Part shown: positions 1 through 5,206 of the stretch, one piece after another
Position numbering within the stretch: the stretch's first letter is position 1
How the letters are laid out: every line of letters begins with the position of its first letter
From: Prevotellaceae bacterium
GTDB lineage: Bacteria; Bacteroidota; Bacteroidia; Bacteroidales; UBA932
Reading direction: 5' to 3'
Length of the DNA stretch: 5,257 nt
Assembly (NCBI GenBank): GCA_031259805.1
Contig: JAIRKX010000088.1
Span: forward strand, 1 to 5,257
Position numbers and translations under genes: made by a program
The notes under the pieces: generated by a model
The model's input: the letters and a program-made list of their open reading frames with translations, nothing else
The model's database searches: none
Told to the model about the DNA's origin: nothing

Positions 1-142
1 TTAAAAAAATGGCGAAGAGTAAACAGAAAGGTATAAGGATATTATAAAAATGAGAGAAATAAAATTAGCGCCGGAAAAAAGAGCGGCGCCGGACGATAGA
101 AATGATTAAAAATGAGAGACGGAGACAACAGAAAAGGGATTA

Positions 143-165
143 TGATTAACTTAAAGAGTTAATCA
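143..165. repeat. Perfect 9-bp inverted repeat, possible operator or leader hairpin
   Basis: TGATTAACT (143-151) is the exact reverse complement of AGTTAATCA (157-165), separated by a five-base centre. The stem is A/T-rich and no T-run follows it on either strand, so it does not look like an intrinsic terminator. It lies about 30-55 bases downstream of the start point predicted from the minus-strand promoter at 205-235. A role as an operator for that promoter is possible but unproven. Confidence 0.4.
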
Positions 166-204
166 AAAATGGAGTTGCCGACAAAAATCTGTTTTAACCG
201 CCGA

Positions 205-235
205 CAAAGGTATGTTTTTTTCTAAAACTAACCAA
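205..235 (-). promoter_or_regulatory. Bacteroidetes-type promoter reading off the left edge
   Basis: Read on the minus strand, TACCTTTG (212-205) matches the Bacteroides -7 consensus TAnnTTTG. A TTG (235-233) inside a T-rich run sits 20 bases upstream, within the expected -33 spacing. The predicted start is near position 198, giving a leader of at least 197 nt before any gene beyond the window. The same TACCTTTGT core occurs upstream of pdxA. The match is good, but A/T-rich DNA yields such matches by chance. Confidence 0.45.
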
Positions 236-284
236 AAAAATGTGTAAAAAAACAGGAGCGCGCACTCGAACGATGAACATTCCG

Positions 285-334
285 CCGCATGGCTGTCCCC
301 CGCAGGCGGGGGTGTCCGATAGGGCGGGGGTGGA
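285..334. repeat. G/C-rich inverted module, left arm
   Basis: This ~50-nt block is an inverted near-copy of 684-732; by hand alignment about 46 of 50 positions agree, with one single-base gap. Inside it CCCCCGC (296-302) faces GCGGGGG after a two-base loop, so each arm can also form its own hairpin. The heptad array begins six bases after its end. With its partner it brackets the main repeat block, like the ends of a miniature element. No transposase or target duplication is seen, so mobility is only a possibility. Confidence 0.7.
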
Positions 335-340
335 CTAAGA

Positions 341-452
341 GTTGAAAGTTGAGAGTTGAGAGTTGAGAGTTGAAAGTTGAAAGTTGTTCTTAGTTCTTAG
401 TTCTCAACTCTCAACTCATAACTCTTAGTTCTTAACTCTTAACTCTTAACTC
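341..452. repeat. Array of 16 heptanucleotide units in one register
   Basis: The 112 bases split exactly into sixteen 7-mers. In order they are GTTGAAA, GTTGAGA three times, GTTGAAA twice, GTTGTTC, TTAGTTC twice, TCAACTC twice, ATAACTC, TTAGTTC, then TTAACTC three times. The first six are purine-rich. From about the eighth on, the units are largely reverse-complement versions of the same motif, yet the 7-base register is never broken. The two halves can therefore pair as a long imperfect hairpin. No reading frame of note uses it. It is comparable in kind to the heptanucleotide STRR repeats known from filamentous cyanobacteria, without implying relationship. Confidence 0.9.
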
Positions 453-457
453 ATTTC

Positions 458-497
458 GGGCTGCGCCCTCGCCATGACGCGCTGCCCCGTAGGGGCA
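458..497. repeat. Two short G/C-rich hairpins
   Basis: GGGC (458-461) pairs with GCCC (465-468) around a TGC loop. TGCCCC (483-488) pairs with GGGGCA (492-497) around a GTA loop. They fill the gap between the heptad array and the large palindrome starting at 501. Neither is followed by a T-run on either strand, so terminator function is not supported. Confidence 0.55.
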
Positions 498-532
498 TAA
501 TGTCGGTAGAAAGGCGAACACACCTGCCCTCC

Positions 533-550
533 GCGTGCCGTTAGGCACGC
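533..550. repeat. Hairpin core, copy 1 (perfect stem)
   Basis: GCGTGCC (533-539) and GGCACGC (544-550) form a perfect 7-bp stem with a GTTA loop. It lies in the left arm of the large palindrome, and its reverse complement is the pattern of copies 2 and 3. Confidence 0.75.
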
Positions 551-568
551 TATGTGTTGGCTCACATA

Positions 569-586
569 CCGTACCTAACGGCACGG
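569..586. repeat. Hairpin core, copy 2 (inverted)
   Basis: Read on the minus strand it is CCGTGCC, loop GTTA, GGTACGG. The stem has one G-T pair; the plus strand would have an A-C mismatch instead. It forms the right-arm counterpart of copy 1 in the large palindrome. Confidence 0.7.
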
Positions 587-621
587 CGGGATGGCGACGG
601 TATTCGTTTTCTACCGACAGG

Positions 622-639
622 GCGTACCTAACGGCACGC
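622..639. repeat. Hairpin core, copy 3 (inverted, outside the palindrome)
   Basis: Read on the minus strand it is GCGTGCC, loop GTTA, GGTACGC. It differs from copy 2 only at the outermost base pair, where C-G becomes G-C, so pairing is kept. It starts three bases after the 119-nt palindrome ends, showing that the core also stands alone. Confidence 0.7.
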
Positions 640-653
640 TTCTTTATTTTCAT

Positions 654-681
654 ATAGTTCTTAACTCTTAGTTCTTAGTTA
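654..681. repeat. Four heptad units
   Basis: The units are ATAGTTC, TTAACTC, TTAGTTC and TTAGTTA, the same types as in the right half of the array at 341-452. The block ends two bases before the right G/C-rich module (684-732). The order is therefore module, heptads, palindrome, heptads, inverted module. Confidence 0.8.
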
Positions 682-683
682 AA

Positions 684-732
684 TCCACCCCCGTCCTACG
701 GACACCCCCGCCGGCGGGGGACAGCCGTGCGG
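684..732. repeat. G/C-rich inverted module, right arm
   Basis: This is the inverted partner of 285-334. Its centre, CCCCCGCCGGCGGGGG (705-720), is a perfect 16-bp palindrome. The corresponding site in the left arm differs by one base and gives a 7-bp stem with a two-base loop. Part of the same module recurs at 888-905, where CCCGCCGGCGGG is again palindromic and followed by GGTGGA. Confidence 0.7.
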
Positions 733-736
733 GACA

Positions 737-778
737 ATTGACAATTGAAAGTTGAAAGTTGAGAGTTGAAAGTTGAAA
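737..778. repeat. Six heptad units
   Basis: The units are ATTGACA, ATTGAAA, GTTGAAA, GTTGAGA and GTTGAAA twice, all in register. The first two show the A-first variant, similar to the ATTGAnn units in the spacers around rnhA. The block runs directly into the TTTCACC/GGTGAAA group at 781-841. Confidence 0.85.
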
Positions 779-780
779 GT

Positions 781-841
781 GGGTGAAAGGATGAACAAAT
801 TTCACCCTTTCACCGCGCGTAGCGCATTTCACCATTTCACC
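781..841. repeat. TTTCACC motif group around a small palindrome
   Basis: TTTCACC occurs four times, starting at 800, 808, 827 and 835: two pairs, each with 8-base spacing. Between the pairs is GCGCGTAGCGC (815-825), a 4-bp stem with a GTA loop. The reverse complement GGTGAAA begins at 782, so GGGTGAAA (781-788) can pair with TTTCACCC (800-807). It could fold as a compound hairpin or hold protein-binding sites. Confidence 0.65.
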
Positions 842-848
842 TTTATAA

Positions 849-905
849 TTCATAACTCTCCACTTTCAACTCTCAACTCTCAACTCTCCCGCCGGCGGGG
901 GTGGA
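849..905. repeat. Six heptad units joined to a partial G/C-rich module
   Basis: The heptads TTCATAA, CTCTCCA, CTTTCAA, CTCTCAA twice and CTCTCCC cover 849-890. They run into the palindrome CCCGCCGGCGGG (888-899) and GGTGGA (900-905), a fragment of the modules at 285-334 and 684-732. The fragment ends ten bases before the glycosyltransferase stop codon. The hairpin could slow transcription leaving that gene, but no T-run follows on the minus strand, so it is not called a terminator. Confidence 0.75.
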
Positions 906-915
906 ATTATATCAA

Positions 916-1935
916 TCAAAGCTCGGACAATAGCCTCCGCAGTCCCGCTTTACGCTTTACGTAGAATCTCCACAAAATACTTCCCTGATAAATTTCCGAT
1001 ACCGTATTATTATGTTCCGGCAGGCTTTGGGCGCGTATTTGTTTTCGGCGCTGCCAAAAATGGATATGCGCTTTCCACACGGCGGCGACAAACGACCATT
1101 TACCTTGCAGGCCATAGATGGCAGCCGATGCGCCGTCGAGCAGAAGCCGCGCGGCAAGGATGCGGAAACGGATGCGGTCGGGCAGGTTTTTATAAAGCAT
1201 GAAGAGGCTGTTGCGGTAGTTGAGGTATAGTTTAAAAGGTGTTTCGGCGGGCAGGGTGCCGCCGCCTACGTGATAGACTACCGATTGCGGACAGCAGACT
1301 ACCTCGTAGCCGAGTTGTTTGACGCGCCAGCAAAAGTCGATTTCTTCCATGTGGGCAAAGAAACGTTCGTCCAGCCCGCCCAGCCGGTGATACAGCGCCG
1401 CCCGCACGAGCAAGCAGGCGCCGCCGACCCAAAACACCGCGCGGGTTGTGTCGTACTGGCCGGTGTCTTCTTCGATGTGATGAAGGATGCGTCCGCGACA
1501 AAACGGATAGCCATACCGGTCGATAAAGCCGCCGGCAGCGCCCGCATATTCGAAATAATGCCGCCGGACGAAAGAGCGAATCTTCGGCGCACACACCGCC
1601 GCCGCCGGACAGCTGTCCATGAGCGAAAGCAGAGGCTGTAGCCAGTTTTCGGTTACTTCGACGTCGGAATTAAGCAACACGTAATAGTCGGCCTCCACCT
1701 GCGACAGGGCGCGGTTGTAGCCGCCGGTGAAGCCGTAGTTTGTATCGAGGCCTATCCATCGGATTTGCGGGAATGTGTGTTGTACGAAGGCTGCCGAATC
1801 GTCGGTCGAGCCGTTGTCGGCTACTACGAGCGCCACATCGGGCATCGTCGTGTACCGGACTAACGACGGCAGAAATTGAGAGAGGAATTGTCGCCCGTTC
1901 CAGTTTAAGATGACAATGGCGGTTTTAGTCTTCAT
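916..1935 (-). CDS. Family 2 glycosyltransferase (GT-A fold, rhamnosyltransferase-like)
   Basis: It probably transfers a sugar from a nucleotide-sugar donor to a growing surface glycan at the cytoplasmic face of the membrane; donor and acceptor cannot be read from the sequence. The 339-residue protein begins with the GT2 strand and loop AIVILNWNG (6-14). ADNGSTDDS (39-47) follows as the nucleotide-binding segment, and LLNSDVEV (87-94) holds the DxD-like metal site (D91, E93). The acceptor-side motif is HMEEIDFCWR (195-204), followed by a conserved-looking YHVGGGTL (221-228). The C-terminal third has hydrophobic and basic stretches (about 256-295) that could attach it to the membrane, but no clear transmembrane helix. 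Its ATG overlaps the end of nadB by 11 nt, and GGAG lies 8 nt upstream of the ATG, which suggests coupled translation. It is the last gene of the cluster. Family assignment is firm; comparison with RfbF/WcaA-type enzymes is general resemblance. Confidence 0.94.
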   Translation of the reverse strand: MKTKTAIVILNWNGRQFLSQFLPSLVRYTTMPDVALVVADNGSTDDSAAFVQHTFPQIRWIGLDTNYGFTGGYNRALSQVEADYYVLLNSDVEVTENWLQPLLSLMDSCPAAAVCAPKIRSFVRRHYFEYAGAAGGFIDRYGYPFCRGRILHHIEEDTGQYDTTRAVFWVGGACLLVRAALYHRLGGLDERFFAHMEEIDFCWRVKQLGYEVVCCPQSVVYHVGGGTLPAETPFKLYLNYRNSLFMLYKNLPDRIRFRILAARLLLDGASAAIYGLQGKWSFVAAVWKAHIHFWQRRKQIRAQSLPEHNNTVSEIYQGSILWRFYVKRKAGLRRLLSEL

Positions 1936-3505
1936 ACAGGGCGCTCCGTGCCGGGTCGGGGTAGTCGATGGAGTAGTGCAGGCCGCGGCTTTCGCGCATT
2001 TCCTGCGCGCTGCGGATAATCAGATACGACACCTTTATCATATTACGCAGTTCGCACAGGCTTTTTGTCAGGATTGATTTCCGGTAGAGGTCTTCGGTTT
2101 CCTTAAAGATGATTTCGAGGCGATCGAGCGCCCGTTTCAGGCGCAGGTTCGAGCGCACGATGCCGACGTAGTTGCTCATGATTTGCTGCATTTCTTTATA
2201 ATTTTGTGTGATGAGCACCATCTCTTCGGTGTGGGTAGCGCCGCCGGAATCCCATTCGTGAATGCGGTCGCAAATCGTATAGTGTGAAATGTGTTGCAGG
2301 GCATGGCGGGCGGCATTGTCGGCGTAGACCACCGCCTCGATCAGCGAATTTGATGCCAGGCGATTAGCGCCATGCAGCCCCGTACACGACGTTTCGCCCA
2401 GTGCATACAAGCGGCGAATCGACGTGCATCCGTGGGTGTCGACCTTCACGCCGCCGCAGGAATAATGCGCCGCCGGCACGACCGGAATGTAATCTTTCGT
2501 AATATCAATGCCGATGTGCCGGCATTTTTGGTAAATGGTCGGGAAGTGCGCCGTGATTTCGTCGACGGGTTTATGCGTGCAGTCGAGGTAGATGAAGTCG
2601 TCGCCGCGCAGTTTCATTTCATTGTCGATAGCGCGCGCGACAATATCCCGCGGGGCCAGCGAGCCTCGTTCGTCGTACTTTGTCATCAGCTCTCGACCGT
2701 CCTGCGTCCGCAGGATAGCGCCGAAGCCGCGCAGGGCTTCTGTAATCAAAAAGGCCGGACGCTCGCCGGGGTGGTAGAGCGCGGTCGGGTGGAACTGAAT
2801 GAACTCCATGTTTTCGATCACTCCTTTGGCGCGGTAGATCATCGCCACACCGTCGCCGGTGGCAATCGACGGGTTGGTGGTCGTATGATACAGGTTGCCC
2901 AGCCCGCCGGTCGCTACTACCGTGGCCTTTGCCAAAAATGTAACGACCTGTTGCGTTTTCAGATTTAAGATATACGCACCGTAGCATTCGATATTACCGT
3001 CGCGGCGGCGTACCGTTTGTCCAAGATGATGCTGAGTCAGCAAATCGACGGCAAAATATTGTTCGAGGATGGTAATATTCGGATGTTGGCGCACCTTGTC
3101 CGTCAGCGCCCGCTGGATTTCCTTGCCGGTATTATCCTTATGGTGTAAAATGCGGTACTCGGAATGGCCTCCTTCCTTGTGCAAATCGTAGGCGCCGTCG
3201 GGTGTATGGTCGAAATTCACACCCCAGCGAATGAGCTGCGCAATCTGACCGGCGGCCGAGCCGACAATCATGCGCACGATCTTCTCATCGCAAAGGCCGG
3301 CGCCGCAAATCAGCGTATCCTGCACATGTTTTTCAATATTATCGGGATGGTACATGACCGACGCAATGCCCCCCTGCGCGTAGGCCGTATTCGTTTCGTC
3401 GAGCGTCGACTTGCACACCAGAATAACGGATGCTTTATCGGCCACCTTCAGCGCGAAACTCAACCCCGCCAGCCCTGCCCCTATAACCAGAAAATCCGAG
3501 ACCAT
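1925..3505 (-). CDS. nadB: L-aspartate oxidase (quinolinate synthase system protein B)
   Basis: This cytoplasmic FAD enzyme oxidises L-aspartate to iminoaspartate, which quinolinate synthase NadA uses for de novo NAD synthesis. In E. coli the flavin can be reoxidised by oxygen or fumarate, the latter being relevant in an anaerobe. The 526-residue product is close to the 540 residues of E. coli NadB. The N-terminal FAD-binding loop is VIGAGLAG (7-14), followed by TNTAYAQGGIA (38-48) typical of the succinate dehydrogenase/fumarate reductase flavoprotein family. Active-site counterparts appear in EGGHS (E111), QFHPTALY (H239), PRDIVARA (R286), PAAHYSCGG (H347) and GLHGANRLASNS (R382). The C-terminal helical region spans about 430-515. 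NadB is preferred over FrdA/SdhA because of these motifs and the lack of partner subunit genes. nadA and nadC are not in the window. The ATG is the last unit of a CAATnnn heptad run; no Shine-Dalgarno is seen. Confidence 0.97.
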   Translation of the reverse strand: MVSDFLVIGAGLAGLSFALKVADKASVILVCKSTLDETNTAYAQGGIASVMYHPDNIEKHVQDTLICGAGLCDEKIVRMIVGSAAGQIAQLIRWGVNFDHTPDGAYDLHKEGGHSEYRILHHKDNTGKEIQRALTDKVRQHPNITILEQYFAVDLLTQHHLGQTVRRRDGNIECYGAYILNLKTQQVVTFLAKATVVATGGLGNLYHTTTNPSIATGDGVAMIYRAKGVIENMEFIQFHPTALYHPGERPAFLITEALRGFGAILRTQDGRELMTKYDERGSLAPRDIVARAIDNEMKLRGDDFIYLDCTHKPVDEITAHFPTIYQKCRHIGIDITKDYIPVVPAAHYSCGGVKVDTHGCTSIRRLYALGETSCTGLHGANRLASNSLIEAVVYADNAARHALQHISHYTICDRIHEWDSGGATHTEEMVLITQNYKEMQQIMSNYVGIVRSNLRLKRALDRLEIIFKETEDLYRKSILTKSLCELRNMIKVSYLIIRSAQEMRESRGLHYSIDYPDPARSALYED

Positions 3506-3521
3506 TGAATATTGACTATTG
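3501..3521 (-). repeat. CAATnnn heptads containing the nadB start codon
   Basis: On the minus strand three 7-mers follow one another: CAATAGT, CAATATT and CAATGGT. The third contains the nadB ATG (3505-3503). The plus-strand 18-mer at 3504-3521 matches 4044-4061 upstream of rnhA at 17 of 18 positions. The rest of the 43-nt gap is A/T-rich, with no promoter-like element or terminator. Confidence 0.7.
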
Positions 3522-3548
3522 AACGGCGTAATTCTTTATTCTTAATTT

Positions 3549-4031
3549 CTAATTCCGGTTTAAGTATCCTAAATCTTCCGCGAGTTTTGGTTGCATGGAA
3601 GCGGTAACAGCCAGATGGTCGCAACGTTCGTTGTACAAGTGCCCGGCATGGCCTTTTATCCAGTGCATTTTCACAGAATGCCGGCGGTAAACACGCAGGA
3701 AACGCACCCACAGATCCGGGTTTTTCACGTTCTTGAACTGTGTTTTCTCCCACCGTAACAGCCAGTGTTTTGTCACGGCATTCACCACATACGACGAATC
3801 GGTGAACACCTGCACGAGACACCCGTCCTGTTTTAAGGCTTCCAGCCCGACGATGACGGCCAGTAATTCCATCCGGTTGTTGGTCGTATAGGAATAGCCG
3901 GCCGACAGTTCCTTATAATGGCCGTTGCATATCAAGACAATCCCGTAGCCGCCCGGCCCGGGATTGCCCGACGCCGCCCCATCGGTATATAATTCTACAT
4001 GAAAGGGGAATTCTGATATTGATGTTGACAT
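3549..4031 (-). CDS. rnhA: Ribonuclease HI
   Basis: It cleaves the RNA strand of RNA:DNA hybrids in the cytoplasm, removing primers and R-loops, with two metal ions at the active site. The product of 160 residues is near the 155 of E. coli RNase HI. All four catalytic carboxylates are visible: D17 in YTDGAASGNPGPGGYG, E55 in NNRMELLA, D78 in FTDSSYV, and D138 in NERCDHLA. The flexible-loop histidine is H128 in KGHAGH. The tryptophan-rich basic segment around 90-112 (HWLLRWEKTQFKNVKNPDLW) matches the substrate-binding basic protrusion. A TTG two codons upstream (4037) could extend the frame. The ATG at 4031 is preferred because it is the stronger codon and has the same CAATG context as nadB. 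There is no N-terminal hybrid-binding domain. It lies 68 nt after pdxA and 43 nt before nadB. Confidence 0.97.
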   Translation of the reverse strand: MSTSISEFPFHVELYTDGAASGNPGPGGYGIVLICNGHYKELSAGYSYTTNNRMELLAVIVGLEALKQDGCLVQVFTDSSYVVNAVTKHWLLRWEKTQFKNVKNPDLWVRFLRVYRRHSVKMHWIKGHAGHLYNERCDHLAVTASMQPKLAEDLGYLNRN

Positions 4032-4061
4032 TGACAACTAAATATTGAGTATTGACTATTG
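4027..4061 (-). repeat. CAATnnn heptads leading into the rnhA start codon
   Basis: On the minus strand five 7-mers in one register read CAATAGT, CAATACT, CAATATT, TAGTTGT and CAATGTC. The last contains the rnhA ATG (4031-4029). Four of five fit CAATnnn. The remainder of the pdxA-rnhA gap (4062-4099) shows no TAnnTTTG element, so rnhA is probably transcribed from the pdxA promoter. Confidence 0.7.
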
Positions 4062-4099
4062 TTCTTTAAACGCCGAGGTTTCATCTTTTCATCTATTGT

Positions 4100-5152
4100 T
4101 TACTGCAACTTCTCGACATCGACTACTTTTAGCGGGTCGGCTGTAATCCGGTCGTATTCTTTTCGGTTGCGCCAGATGTCGCAGGCGGCATAAATCGCTG
4201 CACGCAACGAATCGGGCGACGCCGTGCCGTCCTTCACAATATCATATCCGACGCCGTGTGCCGGCGAGGTGCGTATGACCGACAGGCCGGCCGTGTAGTT
4301 CACGCCCGTATTGAACGAGATGGCTTTAAACGGCACCAGCCCCTGGTCGTGGTACATGGCCATAACCGCATCGAACCGCTTGAACGCCGCCGAACCGAAA
4401 AAGCCGTCGGACGCATACGGCCCGAAGGCCAAAATACCCTGCTTTTCCGCTTCCATAATGGCCGGGATAATAATATCTTCTTCCTCGCTGCCCAACAGCC
4501 CGCCGTCGCTTGCATGAGGATTAAGTCCCAGCACGGCTATCCGTGGTTTATGCACGCCGAAATCGCGCTGCAGCGTCCCGTTGAGGATACGCAACTTCCG
4601 CACAATGCAGTTTTTCGACAAGGCATTCGGCACGTCCGCCAATGGAATATGTCCGGTAATCACGCCCACTCGCATCACGTCGCTTATCAGTAACATGATA
4701 TAATCTTTCCCGTCGAAGGTCTGGGCCAGATATTCCGTATGTCCGGGGAAGGAAAAGCCGGTGCCGTGTATCGTCTGTTTGTTGAACGGCGCGGTAACCA
4801 GCACATCAATTTTGTTGCGTTTCAGGTCGCCCACCGCTGTTTGCAGTGAGCGTAAGGCCTCCTGCGCCGCATCGAGAGTCGATTTGCCCGGCTCAACCCG
4901 CAAATCGTCCGAAATGCAATTGACCACATTCGGCAGTTTCGGATTAAACTCCCCCGCCACCGTAATGCTGTTGTAATTTATCGGGTCGGCGTTCAGCAAT
5001 TTCCGGTAATAAGACATTATTTTGGTAGAACCGTACACGACCGGCACGCAAAATTCCAACAGCCGCACATCGGCCAGCGTTTTTATAATCACTTCATACC
5101 CCACGCCATTGCTATCGCCCTGTGTAATGCCTATTCGTAATTTTTCGCTCAT
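4100..5152 (-). CDS. pdxA: 4-hydroxythreonine-4-phosphate dehydrogenase
   Basis: PdxA oxidises 4-phosphohydroxy-L-threonine with NAD(P) to a product that decarboxylates and is condensed by PdxJ in the DXP-dependent pathway to pyridoxine 5'-phosphate. It is a cytoplasmic dimeric metalloenzyme. The product has 350 residues. The N-terminus GITQGDSNGVGYEVI (8-22) matches the usual PdxA opening. The metal-binding histidines are H138 (FPGHTEYLA), H213 (GLNPHASDGG) and H268 (MYHDQGLVPFK). Substrate-binding K276, N285 and R294 are present. In the usual TSxDHG motif the aspartate is replaced: TSPAHG, A298. An in-frame ATG at 5242 would add 30 residues, but that extension lies across the -7 promoter element and does not resemble the family, so the ATG at 5152 is chosen. 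The leader is a run of ten A and has no Shine-Dalgarno. It is the first gene of the cluster. Confidence 0.96.
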   Translation of the reverse strand: MSEKLRIGITQGDSNGVGYEVIIKTLADVRLLEFCVPVVYGSTKIMSYYRKLLNADPINYNSITVAGEFNPKLPNVVNCISDDLRVEPGKSTLDAAQEALRSLQTAVGDLKRNKIDVLVTAPFNKQTIHGTGFSFPGHTEYLAQTFDGKDYIMLLISDVMRVGVITGHIPLADVPNALSKNCIVRKLRILNGTLQRDFGVHKPRIAVLGLNPHASDGGLLGSEEEDIIIPAIMEAEKQGILAFGPYASDGFFGSAAFKRFDAVMAMYHDQGLVPFKAISFNTGVNYTAGLSVIRTSPAHGVGYDIVKDGTASPDSLRAAIYAACDIWRNRKEYDRITADPLKVVDVEKLQ

Positions 5153-5172
5153 ATCTTTTTTTTTTAAAGTAA

Positions 5173-5206
5173 CAAAGGTACAAAAAATATGGCTAAAAAT
5201 AGGAAA
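5173..5206 (-). promoter_or_regulatory. Predicted promoter of the pdxA cluster
   Basis: Minus-strand TACCTTTG (5180-5173) fits the Bacteroides -7 element TAnnTTTG and shares TACCTTTGT with the site at 205-212. The -33 region is weak: TTTC at 5206-5203, about 22 bases upstream, instead of TTTG at 19-21. The predicted start near 5166 gives a leader of roughly 14 nt, mostly the ten-base A run (5165-5156 on the minus strand). The site lies inside the longer alternative pdxA frame and supports the shorter start. Confidence 0.5.

Larger units (their letters stand above)
1..290. other. A/T-rich non-coding region with no convincing gene
   Basis: No long reading frame exists on either strand. Only very short plus-strand frames occur: ATG at 9 (12 codons), ATG at 50 (19 codons) and ATG at 112 (16 codons). 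Each is soon stopped and none resembles a known leader peptide. The stretch contains a minus-strand promoter-like site (205-235), a palindrome (143-165) and two copies of the 9-mer GCCGACAAA (177-185 and 200-208). It most likely represents the 5' leader and control region of a minus-strand gene beyond the left edge. That reading is inferred from promoter direction only. Confidence 0.6.
501..619. repeat. 119-nt imperfect palindrome (REP/BIME-like)
   Basis: The outer ends match perfectly: TGTCGGTAGAAA (501-512) against TTTCTACCGACA (608-619). The arms then diverge with a few gaps. They become near-identical again over a 23-nt inner segment (534-556 against 563-585, 21 of 23 agreeing). That segment ends in TATGTG (551-556) facing CACATA (563-568) across a six-base loop. 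The whole could form a single hairpin or cruciform. Palindromes of this size between genes are typical of REP/BIME-type repeats. Whether this one recurs in the genome cannot be seen here. Confidence 0.8.

Noticed and set aside
50..162. Short plus-strand frames at 50-109 and 112-162 as leader peptides
   Set aside because: They have 19 and 16 codons, with no attenuator-like codon runs and no downstream plus-strand gene.
432..653. 73-residue minus-strand frame
   Set aside because: It runs entirely through heptads, hairpins and the 119-nt palindrome. Its repeated VPLGT/VPNGT pieces are simply translations of the hairpin cores, and there is no family resemblance.
668..853. 61-residue minus-strand frame
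   Set aside because: It is translated heptad and TTTCACC repeats (LSTLNFQLS-type peptide), so low complexity rather than a gene.
341..890. CRISPR array
   Set aside because: The repeats are 7-base units in direct tandem, with no unique spacers of constant length and no cas genes nearby.
888..899. Intrinsic terminator after the glycosyltransferase
   Set aside because: The palindrome is perfect and G/C-rich, but on the minus strand it is followed by AGAGTTGAG rather than a T-run.
773..964. 63-residue plus-strand frame
   Set aside because: It is repeat-derived in its first two thirds and antisense to the end of the glycosyltransferase in the rest.
1270..1641. 123-residue plus-strand frame
   Set aside because: It is antisense to the conserved core of the glycosyltransferase, whose motifs show that the minus strand is coding.
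2372..2968. 198-residue plus-strand frame
   Set aside because: It is antisense to nadB active-site motifs; a long shadow frame caused by G/C-rich codon positions.
3549..4037. TTG start for rnhA at 4037
   Set aside because: It would add only two residues; the ATG at 4031 is stronger and shares its CAATG context with nadB.
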